From the NCBI RefSeq assembly GCF_019655435.1, contig NZ_BPFH01000001.1, positions 434,001-498,000 on the forward strand: a stretch of 64,000 bases of DNA, given 5' to 3'. Made by a program: the position numbers and the translations under genes. Each line of letters begins with the position of its first letter. Within the stretch, counting starts at the first letter, position 1. This stretch comes from Jannaschia pagri. GTDB lineage: Bacteria > Pseudomonadota > Alphaproteobacteria > Rhodobacterales > Rhodobacteraceae. A model generated the notes under the pieces. The model did no database searches and had not been told where the DNA came from. It worked only from the letters and a program-made list of their open reading frames with translations. Positions 29,208 through 38,377 of the stretch are shown here, in pieces.

Positions 29208-30854
29208 ATGGCGCGCTTTATCTTCATCACCGGCGGTGTGGTGTCTTCGCTCGGGAAAGGTCTTGCATCGGCGGCCTTGGGGGCCTTGCTACAGGCGCGT
29301 GGCTATACGGTGCGCTTGCGAAAACTGGATCCGTATTTGAACGTCGATCCCGGGACGATGTCGCCGTTTGAACATGGCGAAGTCTTCGTGACAGATGACG
29401 GGGCCGAGACCGACCTGGACCTGGGTCACTACGAACGCTTCACCGGGGTTGCGGCGCGGTCGACCGATTCGATCAGTTCTGGTCGCGTCTACTCCAACGT
29501 CTTGGAGAAGGAGCGCCGGGGCGACTACTTGGGCAAGACCATCCAGGTCATTCCCCATGTCACCAATGAGATCAAAGACTTCATTCGCATCGGTGAGGAT
29601 GAGGTCGATTTCATGCTCTGCGAAATTGGCGGCACGGTGGGCGATATCGAAGGTCTGCCGTTCTTCGAGGCCATCCGGCAGTTCAGCCAGGAAAAGCCCC
29701 GTGGCGATTGCATCTTCATGCATCTCACCCTGCTGCCTTACATCGCGGCGAGCGGCGAGTTGAAGACCAAGCCGACCCAGCATTCGGTCAAGGAGCTCCG
29801 CTCCATCGGTCTGGCGCCAGACATTTTGGTGTGCCGCTCCGAAGGACCCATTCCAGAGAAAGAGCGCGAGAAGTTAGCGCTGTTCTGCAACGTCCGGCCC
29901 GAGTCGGTCATCGCGGCTCAGGACCTGAAATCCATCTACGAGGCGCCTCTCGCCTATCACCGCGAAGGCATGGACCAAGCCGTCCTAGACGCCTTTGGGA
30001 TCAGCCCAGCGCCCAAGCCGAACCTGCGCCGCTGGGAAGATGTCGTGGACCGCATTCACAACACCGATGGCGAGGTCCGCGTCGCAATCGTCGGCAAGTA
30101 CACCCAACTGGAAGACGCTTACAAATCCATTGCTGAGGCCCTGACCCACGGCGGCCTTGCCAACCGCGTCAAGGTTCATGTGGATTGGGTCGACAGCGAA
30201 ATCTTCGAGTCCGAAGACCCCGGCCCCTTCCTGGAGCGGTTCAACGCCATCCTCGTCCCCGGCGGATTCGGAGAGCGGGGCACCGAAGGCAAGATCAACG
30301 CTGCCCAATTCGCCCGCGAAAAGGGCGTGCCTTACCTCGGCATCTGCCTTGGGATGCAGATGGCCGTGATCGAAGCGGCGAGAAATATGGCGGATATGGG
30401 CGACGCGGGCTCCGAGGAATTCGACCACGAGGACGTCAAATCCCGCAGCTACACGCCCGTCGTCTACCATTTGAAAGAATGGGTGCAAGGCAATCATAAG
30501 GTCACCCGCAAGGCCAATGACGACAAGGGCGGCACCATGCGCCTAGGCGCCTATGATGCCTTGCTGACCGATGGGTCCAAGGTTGCCGATGTCTACGGCG
30601 ACACGGCCATCGAGGAACGGCACCGGCACCGCTACGAAGTCGACATCCGCTTCCGCGAAAAGCTGGAGGCCCAGGGTCTCATCTTTTCTGGCATGTCCCC
30701 CGACGGACGCCTGCCCGAGATCGTCGAAGTGAAGGACCATCCCTGGTTCATTGGCGTGCAGTTTCACCCGGAACTGAAATCGAAGCCCTTCGCCCCCCAT
30801 CCTCTGTTCGCTGATTTCATCCGCGCCGCCAAAGAGCAGTCACGTCTGGTCTAA
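29208..30854 (+). CDS. pyrG: CTP synthase
   Basis: Converts UTP to CTP using glutamine and ATP. The 548-residue protein has the amidoligase domain with [16 protein letters not shown] at about 6-21, [27 protein letters not shown] and IGGTVGDIE. The C-terminal class I glutaminase domain has GICLGMQ (catalytic Cys near 385) and the His/Glu pair in VQFHPELKS. Length and order are normal. Confidence 0.97.
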   Translation: MARFIFITGGVVSSLGKGLASAALGALLQARGYTVRLRKLDPYLNVDPGTMSPFEHGEVFVTDDGAETDLDLGHYERFTGVAARSTDSISSGRVYSNVLEKERRGDYLGKTIQVIPHVTNEIKDFIRIGEDEVDFMLCEIGGTVGDIEGLPFFEAIRQFSQEKPRGDCIFMHLTLLPYIAASGELKTKPTQHSVKELRSIGLAPDILVCRSEGPIPEKEREKLALFCNVRPESVIAAQDLKSIYEAPLAYHREGMDQAVLDAFGISPAPKPNLRRWEDVVDRIHNTDGEVRVAIVGKYTQLEDAYKSIAEALTHGGLANRVKVHVDWVDSEIFESEDPGPFLERFNAILVPGGFGERGTEGKINAAQFAREKGVPYLGICLGMQMAVIEAARNMADMGDAGSEEFDHEDVKSRSYTPVVYHLKEWVQGNHKVTRKANDDKGGTMRLGAYDALLTDGSKVADVYGDTAIEERHRHRYEVDIRFREKLEAQGLIFSGMSPDGRLPEIVEVKDHPWFIGVQFHPELKSKPFAPHPLFADFIRAAKEQSRLV

Positions 30855-30952
30855 CGCGCGCGCCGCGAAAATTGTAACGGCCACAAAGTTCTGCTTCCGA
30901 CCTCTGCGGCGCGGGGGCAGTCTGCCCCCATGGGTTGCGAAGGGACCATGGG

Positions 30953-31804
30953 ATGCTGAACTACGAAGTCTGGGACGTGTTCACGGACCGCGCCTTTGCG
31001 GGCAATCCGCTGGCCATCGTCGAGACCGATAGCGGTTTGACAACCGCGCAAATGCAGACGATCGCGCGGCAGTTCAACCTATCCGAGACGATCTTTCTCA
31101 TGCCGCCCCGGGACCCGGCCCATTCCGCGCGGGCCCGGATCTTCTTCCCGACCGCTGAAATCCCGTTTGCGGGGCATCCGACGATTGGAGCTGCGATGTT
31201 CCTATCCCAGCGCACGGGGTCGGACCTCATCACGCTGGAGGAGGAAGCCGGCTTGGTACCAGTGCGCATCCGCGATGGCATTGCGGAGTTCACTGCACCG
31301 GTCGTACCGCACGCCCATGGCGGGCCCTTAACGGCGGATCTATGCGCCAAGGCCTTGGGGCTCAGCCTGTCTGACATCGGGCCCCTAGCCCCCGGCGCCT
31401 TTGCCGGTGGACCCGCTTTCGCGTATGTCCCCGTCCGGGACCGCGCCGCACTCGCCCGGGCCAAGCCGCTGGAACCCGCCTGGTCAGAGCTTATGGCAGC
31501 GGGGGATGTGGACAGCGCCTACCTCTACGATCCCGATTTCAACAGCCGCATGTTTGCGCCCACGGCTGGCATCGCCGAAGATCCGGCTACGGGCTCCGCA
31601 AGCGCCATCTTGGCTGCGCATCTTTTGGCAAACGGGTCTCTCGACGACGGGACCACGGACCTGGCGTTGACCCAAGGCGAAGACATGGGGCGCCTCTCGC
31701 GGATCGGATTTTCTGCCGACGTCGCGGACGGTGCCCTAGTGGCAGTCCGCATCTCAGGCCAGGCTGTACCTGTCGCAGAAGGCCGTATCAGAATCCCAGG
31801 GTAA
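30953..31804 (+). CDS. PhzF-family isomerase/epimerase-like protein
   Basis: A 283-residue protein of the PhzF/DapF-like fold. It opens LNYEVWDVFTDRAFAGNPLAIV, has the family glutamate in RIFFPTAEIPFAGHPTIGAA (about 60-80), and ends with EDPATGSASAILAAHL. PhzF relatives catalyse proton shifts on small ring or amino acid substrates; the substrate here is unknown and no phenazine genes are present. Its 3' end overlaps the convergent OmpV-like gene by 17 bp. Confidence 0.88.
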   Translation: MLNYEVWDVFTDRAFAGNPLAIVETDSGLTTAQMQTIARQFNLSETIFLMPPRDPAHSARARIFFPTAEIPFAGHPTIGAAMFLSQRTGSDLITLEEEAGLVPVRIRDGIAEFTAPVVPHAHGGPLTADLCAKALGLSLSDIGPLAPGAFAGGPAFAYVPVRDRAALARAKPLEPAWSELMAAGDVDSAYLYDPDFNSRMFAPTAGIAEDPATGSASAILAAHLLANGSLDDGTTDLALTQGEDMGRLSRIGFSADVADGALVAVRISGQAVPVAEGRIRIPG

Positions 31805-32615
31805 ACCGTCGGGTCAGACCGATTCGGGCGGAGACCTGATCGTCATCCACGGTAATCGGGCTGTCGGCAGCATCGTTGCGAAGGCGGTCGTAGCGCACCG
31901 CCGCGTCAATGCCCCAGCGGTCGTTGATCTGATACCCGGCGCCGATTTCGATCCCAGTGGACAGCAAGCCGCCGCTCGCCTCGAACGGGGCGAAGGCAGA
32001 GGCGCCCGCCTCCCCGGGGGTCACGCCAAAATAGGTCGCTGCATAATCGCTGTCGCCGAAGAAGGCGCGCGGACCGGCCCGTAAGGTGAGACGGTCAGAC
32101 GGCCGCAGAAAAACGTCCGCCCCCAATTCACCCACGAAGGCTTCGTGGCCAATGGCACCGTATCGCACATTGCCGAAGACCTCGAAATTCTCGGCGCTGT
32201 AGCGCAAGCCAGCGCCCAGTTCGAGCGAGGCATCCACGTCATTCAGGCCCGCAAGCTCGGCATCGTCGCTGGCGCTCCGCTCTCCGATGTAGCGAAAAGA
32301 CCCAGTGACGCCGAACCCGCGTGGCTCATAGAGGGGATCCGGGTTACCAATCGTAAACTCGCCCAGCCGCAAGTAATTCAACTCAAACCCGACGTCCGCT
32401 GAGGCATCGCTGGAATCGGAGCCGAAGTACGACGGCGCGACACCAACGCCGCCCCGCAGCGTAAAGCCGAGGGCCGGGCCGCTGCCCTGTGTCGACAAAA
32501 CCGTCCGACCCGGATCACTCCCAAGCGGGACCTGGCGATCCGCTTCCTGGGCAGAGGCCAAGGAGGTCAGGCCAGTTAGGATCGCAGCGGCAAAGGCGAC
32601 GGAACGGTTTGGCAT
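31788..32615 (-). CDS. MipA/OmpV family outer membrane protein
   Basis: About 275 residues from ATG 32615 with a signal peptide (MPNRSVAFAAAILTGLTSLASAQ). The mature part has alternating amphipathic beta strands (GFTLRGGVGVAPSYFGSD, YLRLGEFTIG, GAGLRYSAENFEVFGNVRYG, SARIGLTRRFTLGF) and a terminal aromatic residue, as expected for an outer membrane beta-barrel of the MipA/OmpV type. An in-frame ATG 30 bp upstream is possible. Convergent and overlapping with the PhzF-like gene. Confidence 0.85.
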   Translation of the reverse strand: MPNRSVAFAAAILTGLTSLASAQEADRQVPLGSDPGRTVLSTQGSGPALGFTLRGGVGVAPSYFGSDSSDASADVGFELNYLRLGEFTIGNPDPLYEPRGFGVTGSFRYIGERSASDDAELAGLNDVDASLELGAGLRYSAENFEVFGNVRYGAIGHEAFVGELGADVFLRPSDRLTLRAGPRAFFGDSDYAATYFGVTPGEAGASAFAPFEASGGLLSTGIEIGAGYQINDRWGIDAAVRYDRLRNDAADSPITVDDDQVSARIGLTRRFTLGF

Positions 32616-32744
32616 AAGGACGTAACTTTCAGCAGGCAGACGCATCCCGCGTCTCGTCCTTACTTAGCACAGGATGCCCCAACCGCACCTCAAACTTCCG
32701 TTAAAATGAGTGACATGCCTAAGATCCCCGGCTAGCCCGGTGAT

Positions 32745-33524
32745 ATGTTGTCATATCAGCACAATTATCACGCAGGAAACGCGGCGGATGTCCATAAGCA
32801 CGCTCTGCTGGCGACGACCTTGGCCTATATGACACGCAAGGATAAGGCCCTGACCTACATGGAAAGCCATGCGGGGCGTGGCCTCTATGACCTGTCTGAT
32901 GCCGCAGCGCGGCGCACCGGCGAATCTGATGCGGGTGTCACGCGACTGTTGACCCGGTTTCCGCCCGATCATCCCTGGCGCGAAACCGTGGAGCGGACGC
33001 GTGCCATCCACGGCAGTACCGCCTACCCCGGGTCGCCCTTGATCGCGCAACATCTGTTGCGCCGCTTCGACAGTATTGAACTGGCCGAACTCCACCCTCA
33101 GGAATACGCGCGCCTGGTTGAGGCCATGCCAAAGGCGCCAAACACCCGGCTGCACAAGCGTGACGGCTTGGAAATGGCGAAGGCGCTTACCCCGCCAGAC
33201 CCGCGGCGGGGCTGCTTGATGATCGACCCGTCGTGGGAGATGCGCGACGATTATGGGACACTCGCCAAGCTGGTTCCGCTGATCCATCGGAAGTGGAACG
33301 TGGGCGTGATCCTGTTGTGGTATCCGCTGCTCGCCGATCAAAGGCACAAGCCGATGGTGAGCGCGTTGCGCGCCGCCATCCCGGACCTGTTTATCAGCGA
33401 GGTTCGCTTCCCACCGGCGCAGGCTCACCACGGGATGCAGGGCTCTGCCATGGCTGTGGTCAACACACCCTGGGGATTGGAGCAGGCCGCCCAGGACATC
33501 GCGCACATCTTTGAGAGGACATAG
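32745..33524 (+). CDS. rlmJ: 23S rRNA (adenine-N6) methyltransferase RlmJ-like
   Basis: S-adenosylmethionine-dependent methyltransferase expected to modify A2030 of 23S rRNA. The 259-residue protein begins MLSYQHNYHAGNAADVHKHALL, the family hallmark, and has SHAGRGLYDL as the SAM region. The catalytic motif that is usually (D)PP(Y/F)E reads DPSWE at 161-165, so both the second proline and the aromatic are substituted. Overall the family match is strong; whether the change affects activity cannot be told from sequence. Confidence 0.88.
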   Translation: MLSYQHNYHAGNAADVHKHALLATTLAYMTRKDKALTYMESHAGRGLYDLSDAAARRTGESDAGVTRLLTRFPPDHPWRETVERTRAIHGSTAYPGSPLIAQHLLRRFDSIELAELHPQEYARLVEAMPKAPNTRLHKRDGLEMAKALTPPDPRRGCLMIDPSWEMRDDYGTLAKLVPLIHRKWNVGVILLWYPLLADQRHKPMVSALRAAIPDLFISEVRFPPAQAHHGMQGSAMAVVNTPWGLEQAAQDIAHIFERT

Positions 33525-33528
33525 CACC

Positions 33529-33822
33529 ATGGCAAAGGGATATTGGATCGCCCACGGACGGGTCGACGACGTCGAAAAGTACGACCTCTACCGTGCGGCG
33601 AACGCAGCCCCCCTCGCAGAATACGGCGGGCGGTTCCTGGTCCGCGGCGGCGCGCGCGAAACCGTCGAGGGGACCGCCCTGCCCCGCACCGTTGTGATAG
33701 AGTTTCCAAGCTACCAAGCGGCGCTCGACTGCTACCGGTCCGAGGGCTACCAGGCGGCGCTCAAACTCCGACAGGGCATCAGCACCTCGGACTTGGTCAT
33801 CGCAGAAGGGTGGGAGGGCTAG
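33529..33822 (+). CDS. DUF1330 domain protein
   Basis: A 97-residue ferredoxin-like alpha/beta-barrel protein: MAKGYWIAHGRVDDVEKYDLYR, then GGRFLVRGG and TVVIEFPSYQAALDCYRSEGYQAALKLR, the standard DUF1330 pattern. Function unknown; related dimeric barrels include small oxygenases. It begins 4 bp after rlmJ, so it is in the same transcription unit. Confidence 0.9.
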   Translation: MAKGYWIAHGRVDDVEKYDLYRAANAAPLAEYGGRFLVRGGARETVEGTALPRTVVIEFPSYQAALDCYRSEGYQAALKLRQGISTSDLVIAEGWEG

Positions 33823-33864
33823 GCGTCCCTGGCCAGAAGGAGCCAGCCTCCCTATATCAGTCCC

Positions 33865-34305
33865 ATGTTTGCTGACTTGCTTCGGCGTCTCACCGCGCCT
33901 GCCCCCGACCGCCTTCCCGAACCCGATGCACGTGTGGCGCTGGCCGCGCTGATGGTGCGTGTCGCGCGCAGTGACGGGGATTACGCCGCAATCGAAGTGG
34001 CGCGGATCGACCGCATCCTGATGCGGCGCCACGGTCTAGACGCCAGCGCCGCCGCAGACCTGCGGGCCCAGGCCGAAGCCTTGGAGGCGGAGGCCCCCGA
34101 CACCGTGCGCTTTACCAAAGCGATCAAAGACACTGTCTCGCTGGAAGACCGCATTGCCGTGATCGAGGCGCTCTGGTCCGTCGTCTTGGCCGATGGCGCC
34201 CGCGACGCGGAGGAGGACGGATTGCTCCGCCTCTTGGCAAACCTGCTCGGAATTAACGACCGAGACAGCAATCTGGCACGCCGCCGGGTCGAAGCGCAGG
34301 AGTGA
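33865..34305 (+). CDS. TerB-family protein
   Basis: A 146-residue all-helical protein with the TerB-like core: LAALMVRVARSDGDYAAIEVARIDRIL (about 28-54) and a second half-repeat ALWSVVLADGARDAEEDGLLRLLANLLGI (about 100-128), each with an acidic loop that binds metal in tellurite-resistance TerB. No other ter genes are nearby, so the role is unknown. The next gene starts 5 bp downstream. Confidence 0.85.
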   Translation: MFADLLRRLTAPAPDRLPEPDARVALAALMVRVARSDGDYAAIEVARIDRILMRRHGLDASAAADLRAQAEALEAEAPDTVRFTKAIKDTVSLEDRIAVIEALWSVVLADGARDAEEDGLLRLLANLLGINDRDSNLARRRVEAQE

Positions 34306-34309
34306 TCCA

Positions 34310-35035
34310 ATGATCGCCAGCCTCGCCTGGTACCCCGCCGCGCGGACGGGCTGGGACAGTCTGTGGCGTGGTATCCGCGAAGACTTGGGCTTTGGTCCGT
34401 CTGACCTGACCTGGCCAGATGACTTCGCACGCCATTGGCGCGATCCAGACTTGCTCTTGGCGATGACCTGCGCGCTGCCCATGCAGCAGGGACTAGCCGA
34501 CAGCGTTCACGTCGTCGGCAGCCCCGTCTGGGACGTGCCAGGCCTGCCGCCAGGGCAGTACGCGTCGCACATCGTCACGCGACCTGACGACACGCGCGCC
34601 TTAGCCGATGTCGCTGCCGATGGTCTCGCCGTCAACGGATGTGACAGCCAATCGGGCTATGGCACCTTGGTCACTGCTGGCCTCGTCATGGGACCCGGCG
34701 ACGTGGTTGAAACCGGAAGCCATGCAGCCTCCATGGACGCGGTGGCCAGTGGGGCGGCGGGCCTGGCCGCCATTGATGTAGTCACCTGGGCCCTGGCGCC
34801 CCGGTCGGACCTATCCATTCGGGCAACGACGCCCCCCACCCCGGCCTGTCCGTTTATCACCGCGCGCGCGGATTGGGTTGCGCCGCTGCGTCAAGCGATC
34901 ACCCGGGCCATCGCCCGTCAATCGCCCAGAGATCGGGCAGCCACGCGTCTGGTGGGTCTGACGTCGCTGGACCCGGAGGCCTATGCCACCTGCCGCAACG
35001 CCCCCCATTGCAATCGGGAAGATTCTGCTGCGTAA
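34310..35035 (+). CDS. PhnD/SsuA-type substrate-binding-like protein without signal peptide
   Basis: A 241-residue protein beginning MIASLAWYPAARTGWDSLW. Its order of motifs (SLAWY, ARHWRDPDLLLAMTCALPM, GVNGCDSQSGYGTL, ETGSHAASMDAVASGAAGLAAIDVVTWAL) fits the PhnD/SsuA/transferrin periplasmic-binding fold. No signal peptide is present, so either it acts in the cytoplasm or it is exported another way. Located 4 bp after the TerB gene and 33 bp before the ABC ATPase; the link to that transporter is only positional. Confidence 0.75.
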   Translation: MIASLAWYPAARTGWDSLWRGIREDLGFGPSDLTWPDDFARHWRDPDLLLAMTCALPMQQGLADSVHVVGSPVWDVPGLPPGQYASHIVTRPDDTRALADVAADGLAVNGCDSQSGYGTLVTAGLVMGPGDVVETGSHAASMDAVASGAAGLAAIDVVTWALAPRSDLSIRATTPPTPACPFITARADWVAPLRQAITRAIARQSPRDRAATRLVGLTSLDPEAYATCRNAPHCNREDSAA

Positions 35036-35068
35036 ACGGGTAGTCTACCCGCCACGACAGGTCCCCCG

Positions 35069-35842
35069 TTGTCAAACCGTCCCCCCGTGATCGAGATCCG
35101 TGCCTTACACAAAGCCTATGGTCCGCTGGACGTGCTGCGCGGTGTGGATCTGACGGCCTGCCAAGGGGAGGTGGTGTCGTTGATCGGGTCCTCGGGGTCC
35201 GGGAAATCCACGCTGCTGCGGTGCGCGAACCTGCTGGAAGACAGCCAAGCCGGTGAGATCCTGTTCTGCCAGGAACCAGTCACCTGGCGCGGCAGCGGCC
35301 ATGCCCGCAGGCCAGCGGACGCCGCGCAGATCACACGCATCCGCACGAACCTGAGCATGGTGTTTCAGTCCTTCAACCTGTGGTCCCATCTCACGATCCT
35401 ACAGAACGTGATGGAGGCGCCAGTTCAGGTCCTGAAACGCGACCCCGCAGAGGTTGAGGCCAAAGCGCGAGACTACCTTGCAAAGGTCGGGATCGCCGAC
35501 AAAGCCGACGCCTGGCCCGCGCAATTGTCCGGCGGCCAGCAACAGCGCGCGGCGATTGCCCGCGCCCTCGCGATGGAGCCGAAGGCGCTCCTGTTCGATG
35601 AACCGACCAGCGCGCTGGATCCGGAGTTGGAACAAGAGGTCGTCAAGGTCATCAAAGCCCTGGCCGAAGAGGGCCGGACCATGGTGATCGTGACCCATGA
35701 CATGAAGCTGGCCGCCGACGTCAGCGACCATGTCATCTTCCTGCATCAGGGCAAAATCGAAGAGGAGGGTCCCCCGGCCGACCTGTTTGGATCCCCCAAA
35801 TCGGAGCGGCTGCGCGGGTTTTTGGCGGCAACCGCCCATTAA
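35069..35842 (+). CDS. polar amino-acid type ABC transporter, ATP-binding protein
   Basis: A 257-residue importer ATPase closest in style to HisP/OccP/GlnQ. Walker A is GSSGSGKST at 40-48, the Q-loop is MVFQSFNLWSHLT, the signature is LSGGQQQR, and Walker B is ALLFDEPTSALD followed by VIVTHD. The HisP-like insertion RGSGHARRPADAAQITRIR lies at about 72-90. Start is TTG 35069 or GTG 35087. It heads an operon of ATPase, binding protein, hydrolase and two permeases. Confidence 0.94.
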   Translation: MSNRPPVIEIRALHKAYGPLDVLRGVDLTACQGEVVSLIGSSGSGKSTLLRCANLLEDSQAGEILFCQEPVTWRGSGHARRPADAAQITRIRTNLSMVFQSFNLWSHLTILQNVMEAPVQVLKRDPAEVEAKARDYLAKVGIADKADAWPAQLSGGQQQRAAIARALAMEPKALLFDEPTSALDPELEQEVVKVIKALAEEGRTMVIVTHDMKLAADVSDHVIFLHQGKIEEEGPPADLFGSPKSERLRGFLAATAH

Positions 35843-35893
35843 GACTTCGGGACTGTCCACCAAAGGGCGGCCCACAACACGGAGAGAAAAACC

Positions 35894-36622
35894 ATGAAAC
35901 TGATCCTGTCTGCCCTGGCGTTGACCGCCACCACGACCATTGCCCTAGCCGATGGCCATAGCGTTGTGCGCATGGGGACCGAGGGCGCCTATGCCCCCTA
36001 CAACTTCATCAACGACGCAGGCGACATCGACGGCTTTGAGATCGAGCTGGGCAATGAACTCTGCGCCCGCGCCGAATTGACCTGTGAATGGGTCACGAAC
36101 GAATGGGACTCGATCATCCCAAACCTGACATCCGGCAACTACGACACGATCATGGCCGGGATGAGCATCACCGACGAGCGGGACGAAGTTATTGACTTCA
36201 CACAGAACTATTTCCCGCCCGCCGATAGCGCCTATGTCGGTCTGACCGCCGACGCCGACACAACCGGTGTCATCGCGGCACAGACCAACACCATCCAGGC
36301 GGGCTTCGTCGCCGAATCTGGCGCCACCCTGTTGGAGTATGCGACCTACGACGAAACCATCGCCGCCGTCCGCAACGGCGAGGCCGATGCCGTCTTCGCC
36401 GACCGCGACGCCCTTGTCCCAACGGTCGAGGAATCGGGCGGTGAGTTGAGCTTCGTCGGCGAAGGCGTGCCCCTGGGCGGGGGCGTCGGCATGGGGGTCC
36501 GTGAAAGCGACGGAGAGTTGAAGGCAACCTTCGACGCCGCCATTACCTCCATGAAGGAGGACGGGACGCTGAACGCCCTCATCGTGAAGTGGTTCGGCGA
36601 AGACGCCGCGACCTACGAATAA
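35894..36622 (+). CDS. polar amino-acid type ABC transporter, substrate-binding protein
   Basis: A 242-residue periplasmic binding protein of the SBP_bac_3 family. Signal peptide MKLILSALALTATTTIALA, then the family motif RMGTEGAYAPYNFINDAGDIDGFEIELG and the NEWDSIIPNLTSGNYDTIMAGMSIT block that lines the ligand site. It is preceded by a GGAGAG ribosome site. The ligand is probably a cationic or polar amino acid or an opine-like amine, judged by transporter type only. Confidence 0.93.
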   Translation: MKLILSALALTATTTIALADGHSVVRMGTEGAYAPYNFINDAGDIDGFEIELGNELCARAELTCEWVTNEWDSIIPNLTSGNYDTIMAGMSITDERDEVIDFTQNYFPPADSAYVGLTADADTTGVIAAQTNTIQAGFVAESGATLLEYATYDETIAAVRNGEADAVFADRDALVPTVEESGGELSFVGEGVPLGGGVGMGVRESDGELKATFDAAITSMKEDGTLNALIVKWFGEDAATYE

Positions 36623-36674
36623 GGTCAGTGCTCCGGGGGTGGCTGGTCCGCCCCCGGAGCCATTCGGCGCGCGC

Positions 36675-37493
36675 ATGTGGCAGATGACAGAGACGGTCGA
36701 CACGTCCGCGGGGCGCGTCGCTTGGGGGGCCGCTGGACAAGGCCCTGCCCTGGTCCTGGCCCATGGCTGGCCGTGGTCATCCTACACATGGCATCGCGTC
36801 ATTCCCGCCTTGGCCCGTCATGCCCGCGTCAACTGGTACGACATGCCGGGGTTCGGAGCCTCCCAGAAGGACGGACCACGGCCCGCGTCGCTCGATACCC
36901 AAGGCGAGGTCTTCGCAGAACTGCTCCTCCGGTGGGGCCTGGATCAGCCCAACGTGGTGGCCCATGACTTCGGTGGGGCCGCGACCCTGCGCGCGCATCT
37001 TCTGCATGGGTGCGACTATGGCCATCTGATCTTGATGAACGTCGTGGCCATGCGGCCCTGGGGATCTGCCTTCTTCGATCACGTGGGGCGCCATGTGGAC
37101 GCCTTCACGGGCCTGCCGCCCCATATTCACGCAGCCATCGTCCGGGCCTATATCGAGGGCGCTCTGGTCCGGCCCTTGCCCGACGAAGAACGCGTGCGCT
37201 TGGCCGAGCCATGGCTATCGGAGGAAGGCGCCCGGGCGTTCTATGCGCAATTTGCCCTCGCCGATGAGGCGTTCACGGCAGAGATTGAGCCGCAGTTCGG
37301 CGCGCTCCGCTGTCCGACGTCGGTCCTGTGGGGCACCGATGATCCCTGGATTCCCCTGGCGCGCGGTCAGGCGCTGGCGGACCGGATCGGAACGGAATTG
37401 CAGCCCTTGGACGGCCTGGGTCACCTGCCCCAGATGGAGGTGCCGGAACCGGTTGCCCGAGCGCTTTTGGATATCCTGTCGGAGATGGAGTGA
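36675..37493 (+). CDS. alpha/beta hydrolase with aspartate nucleophile
   Basis: About 272 residues, with an ATG at 36675 or 36684. Oxyanion motif HGWPWSSYTW near 30-39, the nucleophile elbow AHDFGG with Asp at about residue 98, the acid in WGTDDPW and the histidine in GLGHLPQME. An aspartate (not serine) nucleophile is the mark of the haloalkane dehalogenase, haloacetate dehalogenase and epoxide hydrolase branch. It sits inside the ABC transporter operon, between the binding protein and the first permease, and its stop overlaps the permease start (TGATG). Substrate unknown. Confidence 0.85.
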   Translation: MWQMTETVDTSAGRVAWGAAGQGPALVLAHGWPWSSYTWHRVIPALARHARVNWYDMPGFGASQKDGPRPASLDTQGEVFAELLLRWGLDQPNVVAHDFGGAATLRAHLLHGCDYGHLILMNVVAMRPWGSAFFDHVGRHVDAFTGLPPHIHAAIVRAYIEGALVRPLPDEERVRLAEPWLSEEGARAFYAQFALADEAFTAEIEPQFGALRCPTSVLWGTDDPWIPLARGQALADRIGTELQPLDGLGHLPQMEVPEPVARALLDILSEME

Positions 37494-38377
37494 TGTTCGC
37501 CTTCTGCACCGATCCATCGACCCTTGATGGTCTCGCCTGGTTGGCCTGCTATCTGACAACTGGCAAACATATGGCGTTCTACGGGGCCTTCGGCACCGTC
37601 CTGATCCTGCTCGCCGTGACTGCGCCAACGGCCCTGGCCTTCGGGTTCGGGGGCGCCGTCGCTGCGCGCAGCCGCGTGGCTCCGATACGCTGGTTCGGCA
37701 AAGGGTATATCGCGATCGTGCGCGGTGTGCCCGATGTGGCCTTCTTCCTGTTTTTCGTCATTGCCCTGGACCAGGCGTTTGAATGGCTGCGGCATCACGT
37801 GAAATGCCCCGATTGGACGGACCCAATCCGGCAAGGCACGGATTTCTTGGTCTGTCCCGAGGCAAAGCTTCCGCTCGGAACGGCGCCACAATGGGTCCAC
37901 GAAGGGTATGGGTTCGCCCTTGCGGTGCTAACCTTCGCCATCGTGTTCGGAGCGTTCGCGGCAAACGTCCTGTTCGGCGCCATGCGTGCAGTACCCCGCG
38001 CACAGGTGGAGACGGCTGCGGCCTACGGCATGACGCCTCGCCAAACGTTCCATCGCGTTATTGTGCCGCAGATGTGGGTCTACGCCCTGCCGGGTTTGGG
38101 CAACCTCTGGATGGTTTTGATCAAGGCGACACCGCTTTTGTTCCTCTTGGGGGTTGAGGACATCGTTTACTGGGCCCGGGAATTGGGGGCGGCCAAGACG
38201 CCCAGGTTCTCCGACTATCCACACCCGGACTGGCGGATGTGGTACTTTCTATCGCTTCTGGTGTTTTACCTGGCGTTCACCCGCGTGTCCGAAATCGCCA
38301 TTGCGCGCTTGTCGGATCGGCTGGCGCGGGGGCAAGCTACGGCAGCCGGTGAGCGCCTTCGGAAGGAGACCCCATGA
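37493..38377 (+). CDS. polar amino-acid ABC transporter permease 1
   Basis: A 294-residue permease of the HisM/HisQ type with about five membrane spans and the cytoplasmic EAA loop ETAAAYGMTPRQTFHRVIVPQM at about 170-192. Its stop TGA (38375-38377) overlaps the ATG of a 24-codon micro-ORF, and its start overlaps the hydrolase stop, so translation is coupled on both sides. A GTG one codon upstream of the ATG is also possible. Confidence 0.93.
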   Translation: MFAFCTDPSTLDGLAWLACYLTTGKHMAFYGAFGTVLILLAVTAPTALAFGFGGAVAARSRVAPIRWFGKGYIAIVRGVPDVAFFLFFVIALDQAFEWLRHHVKCPDWTDPIRQGTDFLVCPEAKLPLGTAPQWVHEGYGFALAVLTFAIVFGAFAANVLFGAMRAVPRAQVETAAAYGMTPRQTFHRVIVPQMWVYALPGLGNLWMVLIKATPLLFLLGVEDIVYWARELGAAKTPRFSDYPHPDWRMWYFLSLLVFYLAFTRVSEIAIARLSDRLARGQATAAGERLRKETP

